Of a stretch of 64,000 bases of DNA, positions 25,175 to 34,746 are shown piece after piece (position 1 is the first letter of the stretch; the number at the start of each line of letters is the position of its first letter). Made by a program: the position numbers and the translations under genes. The stretch covers positions 1 to 64,000 of the forward strand of contig JAYTVA010000082.1 of the NCBI GenBank assembly GCA_043744255.1. The letters are read 5' to 3'. The notes under the pieces are model-generated. The model was given only the letters and a program-made list of their open reading frames with translations. It was not told where the DNA came from and searched no databases. Source of the stretch: UKL13-2 sp043744255. GTDB lineage: Bacteria > Pseudomonadota > Gammaproteobacteria > Burkholderiales > Usitatibacteraceae.

Positions 25175-26209
25175 TCATTTGGAATTAAATTTATCAGCGG
25201 GTGTAAACGCTGATGTCACACCACCTTGGTGCAACCACGCCTTCGCTGCCGCGTCGTCGCGCAGATGCGCGAACCAAAACGCAGTGCTTGCCGCCTTCAC
25301 GCCCTGCTGAATTTTGCGATCACGCGGCGTCTCGGCGCGCGATGCGGGCAAGGTGTGTCCACCGAACACCATGTGGTCACCATCGGCAAACACCAACAGG
25401 TATTTATTGCCCTTGAGCATATGTTGATACGGCAACGTGCGATCTTCATACGTGGTGCCATCGCCCAATACCGAGCCGTCCGCCGTGCCAGTGATGGTCA
25501 TGAATGGCATGGTGATGCCAGCAAACTGCCGATCCAACCCGAGTTTGAAGCGTGCGTTCGGGCTTAACGCGATGGCGGCGCGGACGCGCGGGTCGAGTGC
25601 TGCACCCACGGTTTCCAGCGGATTTTTTTGCCCGGCAATACCGAGTGTGGTGAGTGCCCCGAAAGAGTGACCCGACATACCGATTCGTAACAAATCAGCG
25701 CGGCTGAACGGTGCGACACTGGCTTGATGAAGACGCGTGATTTCATCGAGGACAAACTTCACATCCGCGACGCGCGCAACTTTGTTTTCCAGACTTCCGC
25801 CGCTTTTCATATTGGCGAGACGCTCGCGCGTGGGCTTATCTTTCCACAAACTTTCGTCGCTACCCACATGCTGCGGATGCACCACCATGAAGCCGTGACT
25901 CGCCCAGTGTTTCGCCCAGATCACACCGCCTTCGCGCGAACCGCCGAGGCCGTGCGAGAAGATAATCACCGGAAATTTCTCGTTCAATTTCGCTGTTGGT
26001 ATTGGCGCATGCACCCGGATCGGCATGTCACGCTGCCGCGCCGGATCGCGCCAAACAGCGTCGGTAGTCTCGACGGAAAATGGCCCGGAAGCCGCGTAGA
26101 TGCTGGGCTCTGCGGCATAGGCCGGGCTGCGTGCGATCAAGTAGGCGAGCGCACAGGACACGCCCACCACCAGCAAGTATCGCCACAGAATCGGCAAGAC
26201 TTTTCGCAT
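25175..26209 (-). CDS. Exported alpha/beta hydrolase (dienelactone hydrolase / PAF-acetylhydrolase-like)
   Basis: The 344-residue protein has an N-terminal membrane or signal segment (about 8-30). The hydrolase fold is FPVIIFSHGLGGSREGGVIWAKHWASHGF with an oxyanion-hole region, the nucleophile GMSGHSFGA, and an acid/His region in ITGTADGSVLGDG and FADGDHMVFGGHT. It resembles prokaryotic platelet-activating-factor acetylhydrolase-like lipases or esterases; the substrate is unknown. It lies between the EF-hand gene (30 bases upstream) and DUF1800. Confidence 0.85.
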   Translation of the reverse strand: MRKVLPILWRYLLVVGVSCALAYLIARSPAYAAEPSIYAASGPFSVETTDAVWRDPARQRDMPIRVHAPIPTAKLNEKFPVIIFSHGLGGSREGGVIWAKHWASHGFMVVHPQHVGSDESLWKDKPTRERLANMKSGGSLENKVARVADVKFVLDEITRLHQASVAPFSRADLLRIGMSGHSFGALTTLGIAGQKNPLETVGAALDPRVRAAIALSPNARFKLGLDRQFAGITMPFMTITGTADGSVLGDGTTYEDRTLPYQHMLKGNKYLLVFADGDHMVFGGHTLPASRAETPRDRKIQQGVKAASTAFWFAHLRDDAAAKAWLHQGGVTSAFTPADKFNSK

Positions 26210-26239
26210 GTTCAGCCTCGGCTCGCGTGACTGGATTCG

Positions 26240-26644
26240 TTACTTGCCGGCAACGGCAGTCATCGCCGCCGCCAATTCTTCCTTACTCAAGAAGCCGTCG
26301 CCATTGGTGTCGATTTGATCGAAATGTGTGGCGAGACGCGGACGTGCCCTAGCTTCTTCGCGGCTGATACGGCCATCGCCATCGGTGTCGAGCTGCGCGA
26401 ATGGGCCATGCTTGCCACGTGCTGCCAGCAACTCGTCTTTGGACAACATGCCGTCGTTGTTGGTGTCGATCTGCTCGAAACGTTTGGCGAGCTGGGGTGC
26501 AGCGGCGGCCTCTTCACGGCTGATTTTGCCGTCGGCGTTTTTGTCGAGGCGTGCCAACAGTTGGTCAGCGTACGGCGTGGCCGCGAACGCTGCCGAACCA
26601 CCCAGCGAAATCAGTGTTGCCAATGCGGGAGTAAAGCGTTTCAT
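26240..26644 (-). CDS. Exported EF-hand calcium-binding protein
   Basis: The 134-residue protein has a signal peptide ending near AAFAATP and four EF-hand loops: DKNADGKISREE, DTNNDGMLSKDE, DTDGDGRISREE and DTNGDGFLSKEE. All have the expected acidic residues at positions 1, 3, 5 and 12. AAGGAGCAATCT precedes the ATG at 26644. It is probably a periplasmic Ca2+ sensor or buffer. It heads the operon with the hydrolase, DUF1800 and DUF1501 genes, so calcium dependence of those products is a reasonable guess. Confidence 0.92.
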   Translation of the reverse strand: MKRFTPALATLISLGGSAAFAATPYADQLLARLDKNADGKISREEAAAAPQLAKRFEQIDTNNDGMLSKDELLAARGKHGPFAQLDTDGDGRISREEARARPRLATHFDQIDTNGDGFLSKEELAAAMTAVAGK

Positions 26645-26851
26645 AGATTGCTCCTTGGTCAAAAATTCTTTGTTGTCGAAAGTAGCGGTAGTGACACGAT
26701 ACCCAAAGCAACGCGCCGCCCCGTCTCTTGATCGAGGCAATCGGTAACGCACTGTAACGGCTGAGGCGAAATTGCTGGTTTGCTAACATTTGCTTACAAC
26801 TCTGCGTGGCCGTGCCACCACGCAGCAACTCAACCCCCATACACTTCGCCC

Positions 26852-27598
26852 ATGACTGCCATCCCACCCCGCCAGCGCATTCTTGTCGTCGATGATGACC
26901 TACGCTTGCGTGACCTACTGAAGCGCTACCTCACCGAGCAAGGTTTTGCCGCCGATACCGTGCCGGACGGCGCGGCGATGGATCACGCATTCACGCGCAA
27001 TCGCTATGACCTCGTGGTGCTCGATGTGATGCTGCCCACTGAAGACGGCTTTGCAATTTGTCGGCGACTACGCGGTGCGGCGTCAGCGGAAGCCAACATC
27101 GCCATCATCATGCTGACGGCGAAAGGCGATGATGTGGATCGGATCGTCGGCCTCGAAATGGGCGCGGATGATTACGTGGCGAAGCCATTCAATCCGCGTG
27201 AGCTGGTGGCGCGCATCAACGCCGTGCTGCGTCGCCAAGCGCCGCTGGCGGCACCGGGTGCGCCGAGTGAGGCCGATCAAATCGTTACCTTCGGTGCATT
27301 CACCGTCAACCTCGGCACGCGCGAATTGCAGCGTGATGGCGCGCCACTCGCGATGACGAGCGGCGAATTCAGCTTGCTCAAAGTGCTGGTGCAACACGCG
27401 CGCACGCCGCTCTCGCGCGACAAACTGACCGAGCTGGCACGCGGCCGCGAGCATGAGTCGTTTGATCGCGCCATCGACGTGCAGGTTTCGCGTTTGCGCA
27501 AACTGCTGGGCGAAGACCCGAGTAACCCGCGCTATCTGCAAACGGTGTGGGGACAGGGCTATGTGTTCGTCCCTGACGGAACCAAACATACGACATGA
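26852..27598 (+). CDS. ompR: OmpR-family response regulator
   Basis: The 248-residue protein has a receiver domain (VVDDDLRLRDLLKRYL, phospho-acceptor Asp in LVVLDVMLP, LTAKG, and Lys in VAKPFNPREL). Its winged-helix DNA-binding domain (GEFSLLKVLVQHARTPLSRDKL, IDVQVSRLRKLL, TVWGQGYVFVPDG) carries the OmpR-specific end. It controls envelope genes in response to osmotic or envelope cues. The ATG at 26852 is chosen because MTAIPPRQRILVVDDD matches the family start. It overlaps envZ by four bases. Confidence 0.93.
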   Translation: MTAIPPRQRILVVDDDLRLRDLLKRYLTEQGFAADTVPDGAAMDHAFTRNRYDLVVLDVMLPTEDGFAICRRLRGAASAEANIAIIMLTAKGDDVDRIVGLEMGADDYVAKPFNPRELVARINAVLRRQAPLAAPGAPSEADQIVTFGAFTVNLGTRELQRDGAPLAMTSGEFSLLKVLVQHARTPLSRDKLTELARGREHESFDRAIDVQVSRLRKLLGEDPSNPRYLQTVWGQGYVFVPDGTKHTT

Positions 27599-28914
27599 CC
27601 CTCATTCCAAAATCGTTACTCGCCCGCACCGCGCTGGTGATCCTGATCGCACTAGTCGCGAGTCAGGCGCTGTCGGTGTATTTGTTTCGCTACTACAGCC
27701 GCGAGCCGCGTATTCAACTCAATGCCATCGGCTTCATGACGCAGATGCGCACAATCCGCACGGCGCTGTCGGCCATCCCCACTGAGCAACATAGTTTTTT
27801 CTTGCAACGATTGCGTGAAGAAGGTGGCGTGCGGGTGATTCGTCCGCGCGTGGACGAAGACCTGAAACTGGCACCTGACTTTCCAGCGTTGCGGGTGCTG
27901 CGCGAAAAACTGAAGATGGAATTCGGCGTGGAAGCCGACGTGTTCATGCGCCCGCAGCCCAAGGGCACCGCGCCTGCGCAATTCGTCGTGAAAATTGATG
28001 CGGACGGTGTGCCGTTCTGGGTGGTGTTTCCGCGTGGTCGTGTGACCGAGCAAGATTTTTCGTGGGCGTGGGTGGGCTGGGCAGGGTTTGGCGCGTTGCT
28101 GGCGTTGCTCGGCGCGGTGTTCTTAGTGAGCCGCGTAACCAAGCCGTTGCGATCACTGGCGACGGCTGCGCGCGCCTTGGGTCAAGGGCAAAACCCCGCG
28201 CCAGTGGCCGAGCTTGGGCCAAGTGAAGTGAAGTCGGTGGCGATTGCGTTCAACCAAATGCGCGATGGTTTGCAACGTGTAGAACGCGAGCGTGCGACGT
28301 TCCTCGCGGGCATTTCGCATGATCTGCGCTCACCGTTGACGCGTCTGCGGTTAGGATTGGAGATGTTGCCCGCCGAAAAAAATACCCGCGCCGAGATGGA
28401 AAGAGACATTGATGACATGAATGCGGTGATCGAACAGTTTCTGGATTTTGGCCGCGATGAAACCAGTGAAATGGCGGAATTGATCGACGTGAACGCGTTG
28501 GCGCGTGAAGCCGCTGCACGTCACGGTGATGCGATTCAATTGGAGCTCGGCTCCTTGGCTCTTATGCGTCTGCGCCCGCTGGCCGTGCGCCGCGTGCTCG
28601 CCAATCTGATCGACAATGCACAGAAACACGCAGGCGGCGTAATCACCGTTCGCACCGCCGCCGCGCACGATCAAGTGGTCATCAGCGTATTGGATCGCGG
28701 TGCCGGTATTGCACCTGCCGATGCCGAGCGATTGAAGCAGCCGTTCACACGATTCAGTGAAGCGCGCAGCGGCGCATCGGGCGCCGGATTGGGGTTGGCG
28801 ATTGTGGATCGCATCGCCAAAATTCATCACGGGCGATTTGAGTTACTGCCGCGCGACGGCGGCGGGCTGGAGGCGCGGGTCAGTTTAACTGCGGCTACGC
28901 CACCCCAGCGCTAA
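27595..28914 (+). CDS. envZ: EnvZ-like sensor histidine kinase
   Basis: The 439-residue protein has a first membrane helix at about 10-30, a periplasmic domain of about 130 residues, and a second helix at about 160-180. A HAMP linker (VTKPLRSLATAARALGQG) follows, then the phospho-acceptor His242 in AGISHDLRSPLTRLR. The ATPase domain is N-box NLIDNAQKHAG, G1 VLDRGAGI and G2 GASGAGLGLAIV. It overlaps ompR by ATGA, so the pair is translated together. The gene ends 12 bases from the convergent diguanylate cyclase gene. Confidence 0.92.
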   Translation: MTLIPKSLLARTALVILIALVASQALSVYLFRYYSREPRIQLNAIGFMTQMRTIRTALSAIPTEQHSFFLQRLREEGGVRVIRPRVDEDLKLAPDFPALRVLREKLKMEFGVEADVFMRPQPKGTAPAQFVVKIDADGVPFWVVFPRGRVTEQDFSWAWVGWAGFGALLALLGAVFLVSRVTKPLRSLATAARALGQGQNPAPVAELGPSEVKSVAIAFNQMRDGLQRVERERATFLAGISHDLRSPLTRLRLGLEMLPAEKNTRAEMERDIDDMNAVIEQFLDFGRDETSEMAELIDVNALAREAAARHGDAIQLELGSLALMRLRPLAVRRVLANLIDNAQKHAGGVITVRTAAAHDQVVISVLDRGAGIAPADAERLKQPFTRFSEARSGASGAGLGLAIVDRIAKIHHGRFELLPRDGGGLEARVSLTAATPPQR

Positions 28915-28926
28915 GCTATTCCAGAC

Positions 28927-31900
28927 TTAGGCCATCACCCGATTGCGTCCCGCGCGCTTGGCGGCGTATAGCCGCTGATCGGCGGCACTCAAGAACGCTG
29001 AGGAAGTTGTATGTGTTCCAATGCTGGCGACGCCAAAGCTCATCGTGACCTCCAACTCTGGGTGCAGTTCCAGCCACGGGTGGTGCTCAACTTCGTCGCG
29101 TAGCCGTTCACTCAGCATCTCCGCTTCCGCAATTGAGGTTTCCGGGAGTACCAGCACCAACTCTTCGCCGCCAAAGCGCGCTGCCATGTCGATCGAACGA
29201 GTGCGCTTCAAAAACAGTTTTGCCACGGCGCGCAGTACGTCATCGCCGGTGGTGTGCGAAAAGCGATCATTGACGCTCTTGAAAAAATCAATATCGGCCA
29301 TCACCAAACAGAGTGGCCGTTGGTTGCGTTGCGCGCGCTCGACCTCGGTGGTGAGAAAACGTTCGAGCTCGCGACGGTTGGCAAGACCTGTGAGCGGATC
29401 TTCTTTGGACAAGAGCTCGAAGGCGCGCGCCTGACCTTCCACTTTCACCAACAGCTTGCCTTTTTCGTCGTTGGCCGCTTGCAGTAATTTGGTTTGATTG
29501 GCGAGATCATGCGTGCGGGCTTCAACTTGCAGCTTAAGCACCTTGGCGCGCGTATTCAGGCTGCGCACCCGCCAGCGATAGACGAGCAAGAATCCGCCGA
29601 GCATTGCAAACACGCCGACGATTCGGAACCACCAGGTATTGTAGAAATGGGCATCCACGGTCAAATCGAGCAAGGTCTGCGGGTCACTCCAGCCGCCAGC
29701 CTGATTGCCCGCACTGATCTGAAAACGAAAATTGCCTGCCGGCACGTTGGTGTAGACGGCGCGCTGTTCGTCTGCGGCGTTGAGCCATTTTTCGTCGAAG
29801 CCTTGCAGCCGATAGCGAAAGCGCAGGCGACTTGGATCGTCCAGACGTACCGCAACATAACGAATTTCGAGACGATGATCGCCGGGAGCGAGTTTGAGCA
29901 GTTTTGTCGCGCCCGTGCTGGCACCATTCACTTCGACATCGCGCAGATGAACCTGCGGCGGCGGCGGCACCGATGGCTGTGCACGCGCGCCATCGATGGT
30001 AGCAACGCCGCGCGCTGTGGCAAACAACAAACGGCCATCCTTCGTCAGCCATGACGAGGGGCCTGAACTGCCATTGCATTGCACCGTCGCCATCCCGTCC
30101 GAACGGCCAAGCGTTTCTGTGCTGCCCGGTATTGGCACGCCGCTGCCGCTCACAGCCAGCGCACCCTTCGCTGCACGCACCAATCCTTGATTCGAACACA
30201 TCCAAAGATTGCCCTGACGATCATCCAACACGTTAAAAAAAGCCCGCTCCGGCACACCGTCGTTTTGCTTGAAAAACCGCAGCGCATTTTCTTTAATCAC
30301 CGCCAGGCCGCGCGCCGTGGCGAGCCACACCACCCCGGTAGCATCTGCGTTAAAGCTGAAGACAGTGCCGTCAAACGCGAAGCCGGGTGGATTGGCGATC
30401 ACTTTGCCGTCCTCGATGCGCGTGATCCCGTTTCGCAACCCGACCCACAGGGTTTTTTTGCCATCCTCGTAGAGCGACACCACCTGATCGCTGGGCAGTC
30501 CGTCAGCTTTGCCTACCCGCATAGCGGGCGCATCCGGACGCCAGCGGAATAAGCCAGTGTTGGTGCCGACCCACACGGTGCCATCACGTCCCGCCGAAAT
30601 CGCACGTACCGAGGCGGCACCGAGCGCCATGTTTGCGCCCATGTTTTCGATGCGGTTTTTGGCCTGCGCACGCAAGCGATGCAAACCGCCCACGTTGGTG
30701 CCGATCCAGATCGCACCATCGGGCGCTTCATCGAGGGACAATATGGCGGCGTTGGTGTGGCCCTGCTCGCGCCCGTAGCGGGTAACTTTGTAGTCTGGCT
30801 TCGCACCGGCCACTGCGGTGAGCGGCGCGAAGCGGAATAGCCCATCCGCAGTGCCTACCCAGACGTTGCCCGCACGATCCTCGATAACAGTGCGCGCAAA
30901 TTCTTCCGCAAGCCCCTGGCGCTTGCCCCACATGGCGACGCGGCCATCGCGAAAACGATCAATGCCCAAATCCGTGCCGACCCAGAGACTGCCTTCCGTG
31001 TCCTGCAAAATGTCGCGGACAAAGTTATTGGAGAGGCCGTCGGCGGTGGTGTACGACTCAAAGCGTTCGCCGACCAGCCGCTGCAATCCGTCCAGACCAC
31101 CGATCCAGATGCTGCCTTTGCTATCTTCAAATACGCGATTGAATGTGTCACCGATGAGGCCGTCGCGCTGGTCGAAATGACGCAACTCTGCTTGTGCCCA
31201 GCGATACAAGCCATCGCCAAAGGTGGCGAGCCACAGCTGTTTTTCGTGATCCTCAAAGATGGAAGCGATATAGGTTTTGTCGGGCATAGCACCGGTAGGA
31301 TTGACGATCAACTTATCGCCGCGTACCAACGCAAGCCCGCGAAAGGTGCCGACCCATATCTCACCGGTAGCGCTGGCTTTGATGGCAGTCACGTTATCGT
31401 GCGGCAAGCCGTCCTTGCTGGTGAAGACCCGAACCGCGCCGTCACTCACGCGCACCACACCACGACCGCTGGTGCCGACCCACAGGGCACCGGTGATATC
31501 CTCAGCCAGCACCGAGGCGGACACATTAGCCAGCTCCGCGCCCAGTTCAACCACACTGAATACGCCATAGTTATAGCGCACCACGCCACCATCACGCAGG
31601 CCAAGATATAGTCCGCCGCTACGTGAGTGCAACAATGCGGCCACGCTATTGCCACGCAGGGTTGGCGTGTTGGCTTCATTGAACACCGTAAGCTCGCGCC
31701 CATCAAAACGCACTAGGCCTTCGTGCGTACCAAACCAGATGTAGCCGTCCTTGGTCTGCGCGATGGCGCGAATCGTGCCCTGCGGCAAACCGTTATCCAC
31801 CGACCAAGTTTCGTGAATGAAATCGGCGATGGGTTTAGTCGGATCGAGTGCGAACGCAGGCCACGTCATGAGCGCGAACACCGCGCACGCGAGCAATTGC

Positions 31901-31965
31901 GCGCCGAGTCGAATTGCTCGGCATGCAGATTGTGCGGTGATGAATGAAGAAGCGCGCGCGATCAC
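28927..31965 (-). CDS. Two-component-type propeller, Y_Y_Y and GGDEF diguanylate cyclase
   Basis: The protein has about 1012 residues from the GTG at 31965. It has a signal sequence (ending WPAFALDP) and a long array of propeller repeats (IWFGTHEGLVRFDG, LWVGTSGRGVVRV, IWIGGLDGLQRL, VWVGTADGLFRFAP and others). A Y_Y_Y domain (RLRFRYRLQGFDEKW) and one membrane helix (WFRIVGVFAMLGGFLLVY) follow, then a short coiled coil and a GGDEF domain with the active motif FGGEEL and an intact I-site RSID. It should sense a ligand in the periplasm and make cyclic di-GMP inside. A frame upstream to 32055 is open, but the GTG at 31965 gives the best signal peptide. Confidence 0.9.
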   Translation of the reverse strand: MIARASSFITAQSACRAIRLGAQLLACAVFALMTWPAFALDPTKPIADFIHETWSVDNGLPQGTIRAIAQTKDGYIWFGTHEGLVRFDGRELTVFNEANTPTLRGNSVAALLHSRSGGLYLGLRDGGVVRYNYGVFSVVELGAELANVSASVLAEDITGALWVGTSGRGVVRVSDGAVRVFTSKDGLPHDNVTAIKASATGEIWVGTFRGLALVRGDKLIVNPTGAMPDKTYIASIFEDHEKQLWLATFGDGLYRWAQAELRHFDQRDGLIGDTFNRVFEDSKGSIWIGGLDGLQRLVGERFESYTTADGLSNNFVRDILQDTEGSLWVGTDLGIDRFRDGRVAMWGKRQGLAEEFARTVIEDRAGNVWVGTADGLFRFAPLTAVAGAKPDYKVTRYGREQGHTNAAILSLDEAPDGAIWIGTNVGGLHRLRAQAKNRIENMGANMALGAASVRAISAGRDGTVWVGTNTGLFRWRPDAPAMRVGKADGLPSDQVVSLYEDGKKTLWVGLRNGITRIEDGKVIANPPGFAFDGTVFSFNADATGVVWLATARGLAVIKENALRFFKQNDGVPERAFFNVLDDRQGNLWMCSNQGLVRAAKGALAVSGSGVPIPGSTETLGRSDGMATVQCNGSSGPSSWLTKDGRLLFATARGVATIDGARAQPSVPPPPQVHLRDVEVNGASTGATKLLKLAPGDHRLEIRYVAVRLDDPSRLRFRYRLQGFDEKWLNAADEQRAVYTNVPAGNFRFQISAGNQAGGWSDPQTLLDLTVDAHFYNTWWFRIVGVFAMLGGFLLVYRWRVRSLNTRAKVLKLQVEARTHDLANQTKLLQAANDEKGKLLVKVEGQARAFELLSKEDPLTGLANRRELERFLTTEVERAQRNQRPLCLVMADIDFFKSVNDRFSHTTGDDVLRAVAKLFLKRTRSIDMAARFGGEELVLVLPETSIAEAEMLSERLRDEVEHHPWLELHPELEVTMSFGVASIGTHTTSSAFLSAADQRLYAAKRAGRNRVMA

Positions 31966-32091
31966 TGAATAAAAATATAGAGCTTGTGAGGACGCAGCAT
32001 TATGCAGCAGGCCGTGGGCAAACGAAATGATTTGGCGTTTCAGCAACCTGCCCACGCTACTTAGGCAAAACCCCGCGCCGATTCTAGACTT

Positions 32092-34116
32092 TCAGGCAAT
32101 CACTGCTTGTTCAGGGGCAAAAAATGCCACCGCCTCGGCGGCTTCGCGGGTACGTCGCATCGGCGGCAGACTCTGCCAGATGCGTTTGCCGTAGGGCTTA
32201 TCGACCAGACGATTGTCTCCGATCATCAGCACACCGCGATCATGTTCATCGCGAATCAGACGTCCCGCGCCCTGCTTCAGTTTGATTGCGGCGGTGGGTA
32301 CTTGGTAGTGCATGAAAGCGTTGCCGCCTTTCTGGTTGATCGCATCAATACGCGCGGCGAGCACCGGGTCGTCGGGTGCCGCGAACGGTAGCTTGTCGAT
32401 CACGACCACCGAGAGTGCTTCGCCTTTCACGTCCACGCCCTCCCAAAACGAATGACTCGCCACAAGCACGGCATTGCCGAGTTTGCGAAAGCGGTCAAGC
32501 AACTCAGTGCGCGTGCCCTCGCCCTGCACCATCAACGGAAATTTCAGCTCTTTTTGTGCGAACGCTGCTTTAAGCTGTTCGTACGCACGATCCATCGCTT
32601 TCAATGACGTGAACAGCAAAAACGCGCGGCCTTCTGCCGCCTCAATTAACGGTAGCGCAGCGGCCACCACGGCCTCGGTATGCTCTGGCGTGTTTGGCGC
32701 GGGCAGACCCTTGGGCAGATACAGCAAGGCTTGATTCGGGTAATCAAAGGGCGACGCCCAAGTCGCGGTTTCCACACGCAATGGACGTTCATCAAACGCA
32801 TCATCGTCACTTGCGTCTTCGTCACTTGGCGGCGTATCAATTAAACCGAGTTCAGTTTGGTAGTGCGTGAATTCACCCTTAACGGCCAACGTCGCCGAGG
32901 TAAAAATCCACGCACGCTTGTTGGTGAATACCTGATCGTGAAATACGTTCGCCACCGACAGCGGGGTGAGGTGAAACGCCAGCGACTGCGAATACGCTTC
33001 CGCCCAGCGAATCAAACCTTCAATGCCACCGTCCGCTCCCGCCCCTTGCCACTGCGTGAGTTTTTGCGCGAGTTCGTCGGCGCGGTCGAGACAATTTTGA
33101 ATCTCGGGCGCGCGCGCGGCCTGGCTTTCCAGCAGCTGCCGCATCTCGGCGAGCTGCTCCTGCGCTTTGGTGTACGCATCCGCAAAGCCATCGCGATCGG
33201 CAATCGCGGCACCCGGCATGCGGCCAAAGTCTTCGCGCACCGTGAGGCGTAAATCGCGTGTAGCTTTATCGAATGCACCGGCTGAATCTTGCAGCGCTTT
33301 GAAGTCGCCTGCGTGCGCGACGCCCGCGAGCTTGGTGTCGCGCGCGAGTTCGATCATCTGCATCGTGGATACCTGATCGCCAAAAAACATGGTCGCGGTT
33401 TCGGGTAATTGATGCGCTTCATCGAACACCACGGTGTTGCACGCAGGCAATAAATCCTGCGCACCATCGTCTTTCAACACGAGGTCGGCAAAAAACAAAT
33501 GGTGATTCACCACCACCACTTCGGCTTCCATCGCCGCCTTGCGCGCCTTCATCACGAAGCAATCGGCGTAGTAACCGCACTGCGAGCCGAGACAATTTTC
33601 GCGCGTGGACACTGCGCTAGTCCATGCGTTTGAACGCTCCGGCACATCGGGCAACTCCGCCTTGTCGCCGGTGCCACCACCACTCAGGCTACGATCCGCA
33701 AAACGGCGAATCACCTGAATGTGTTTCACGTCATCGCGATTCATAAAGCGGCCATCCTGCACCGCTTCGTCGAGATGATGCAGGCACACGTAATTGGCGC
33801 GGCCCTTGAGCAAGGCAGTCGAGACGGGAATCCCCAGCGCCTCGATCACGGTGGGGATATCGCGATGGAACAATTGATCTTGCAGCGTCTTGGTGCCAGT
33901 GGAAATGATGACTTTGCCGCCAGAGCGCAACGCGGGCACGAGGTAGGCAAACGTCTTGCCGGTACCGGTGCCTGCCTCCGCAATCAGCACACCGGCGCGC
34001 GCAATCGCCGCCGCAATTTTTTCCGCCATTTCGATCTGGCTATCGCGATGGCGAAAGCCTTTGATGCGTTTTGCAAGCGGGCCGTCTGGGCCGAAGATGG
34101 TACTGAGTTCTGACAT
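32092..34116 (-). CDS. yoaA: DinG/YoaA family ATP-dependent DNA helicase
   Basis: The 674-residue superfamily 2 iron-sulfur helicase resembles E. coli YoaA along its length. It has FGPDGPLAKRIKGFRHRDSQ, Walker A EAGTGTGKTFAYL, STGTKTLQDQLFHRDIP, cluster cysteines in NYVCLHH and ENCLGSQCGYYADCF, the DEAH box FDEAHQLPE, and late motifs SHSFWEGVDVKG and LKQGAGRLIRDEHDRG. YoaA works with the polymerase III chi subunit in damage repair. The ATG at 34116 matches the family start. An in-frame start at 34176 would add 20 residues. Confidence 0.93.
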   Translation of the reverse strand: MSELSTIFGPDGPLAKRIKGFRHRDSQIEMAEKIAAAIARAGVLIAEAGTGTGKTFAYLVPALRSGGKVIISTGTKTLQDQLFHRDIPTVIEALGIPVSTALLKGRANYVCLHHLDEAVQDGRFMNRDDVKHIQVIRRFADRSLSGGGTGDKAELPDVPERSNAWTSAVSTRENCLGSQCGYYADCFVMKARKAAMEAEVVVVNHHLFFADLVLKDDGAQDLLPACNTVVFDEAHQLPETATMFFGDQVSTMQMIELARDTKLAGVAHAGDFKALQDSAGAFDKATRDLRLTVREDFGRMPGAAIADRDGFADAYTKAQEQLAEMRQLLESQAARAPEIQNCLDRADELAQKLTQWQGAGADGGIEGLIRWAEAYSQSLAFHLTPLSVANVFHDQVFTNKRAWIFTSATLAVKGEFTHYQTELGLIDTPPSDEDASDDDAFDERPLRVETATWASPFDYPNQALLYLPKGLPAPNTPEHTEAVVAAALPLIEAAEGRAFLLFTSLKAMDRAYEQLKAAFAQKELKFPLMVQGEGTRTELLDRFRKLGNAVLVASHSFWEGVDVKGEALSVVVIDKLPFAAPDDPVLAARIDAINQKGGNAFMHYQVPTAAIKLKQGAGRLIRDEHDRGVLMIGDNRLVDKPYGKRIWQSLPPMRRTREAAEAVAFFAPEQAVIA

Positions 34117-34177
34117 GGCGCGATGATACCGTGTGGCAGGGTGAGAGCGTGCGACTATTGCGAGCGTTAGTGGCACC

Positions 34178-34690
34178 TAGCCCGGGCGAGCGCAGCGACT
34201 CCGGGGTGGCGGGTGTACACGTGAAACAGCGGGCGCGGTGCGGATGCGAGCATCTAAAATCCCCCGATTCTTCTCAACGCCAACGCTGCGGCGCATCCGC
34301 CCCCTTTATAAAGGGGGCAAGCTATCGCGGTGCCCTGCATTGAGGCGCGTGGGGGATTTTCGATTGGCGCATGTCGCCGAACGCCAATATCCACGGGCGT
34401 TCCGAGGCGTTCACCACCGCCTAGCCCGGACAAGCGTAGCGCATTCCGGGTGACGTGCGCGCGCATGAAATTGCTCGCAAATTGCGACGATTCCCGGAAT
34501 ACGACCATCGGAAGTCCCTGTGGGACGCTTCGCTCCTTCCGGGCTACGGGATGCAGGTCACGCGCAGTACGAATTCGAACATCTAAAATCCCCCGATTCT
34601 TCTCAACGCCAACGCTGCGGAGCATCCGCCCCCTTTTATAAAGGGGGCAAGCTATCGCGGTGCGTTGCGTTGAGATGCTTGGGGGATTTT
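34178..34690. repeat. Cluster of dispersed repeats E1-A4-E2-E3-A5
   Basis: The 630-base gap between yoaA and selO is filled with repeats. Repeat E (TAGCCCGG...CGCAGCG...CCGGG type) lies at 34178-34210 and 34422-34453, and as an inverted form at 34491-34550. Repeat A lies at 34254-34361 and 34581-34690; both A copies share CATCTAAAATCCCCCGATTC and a TTTATAAAGGGGGC core. The spacing A4-A5 is 327 bases. No coding frame is convincing. Confidence 0.8.
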
Positions 34691-34746
34691 CTGCGTGGGT
34701 GAATCGCCAAACGCCAATATCCATGAGCGTTTTCAACGCATTGCGC

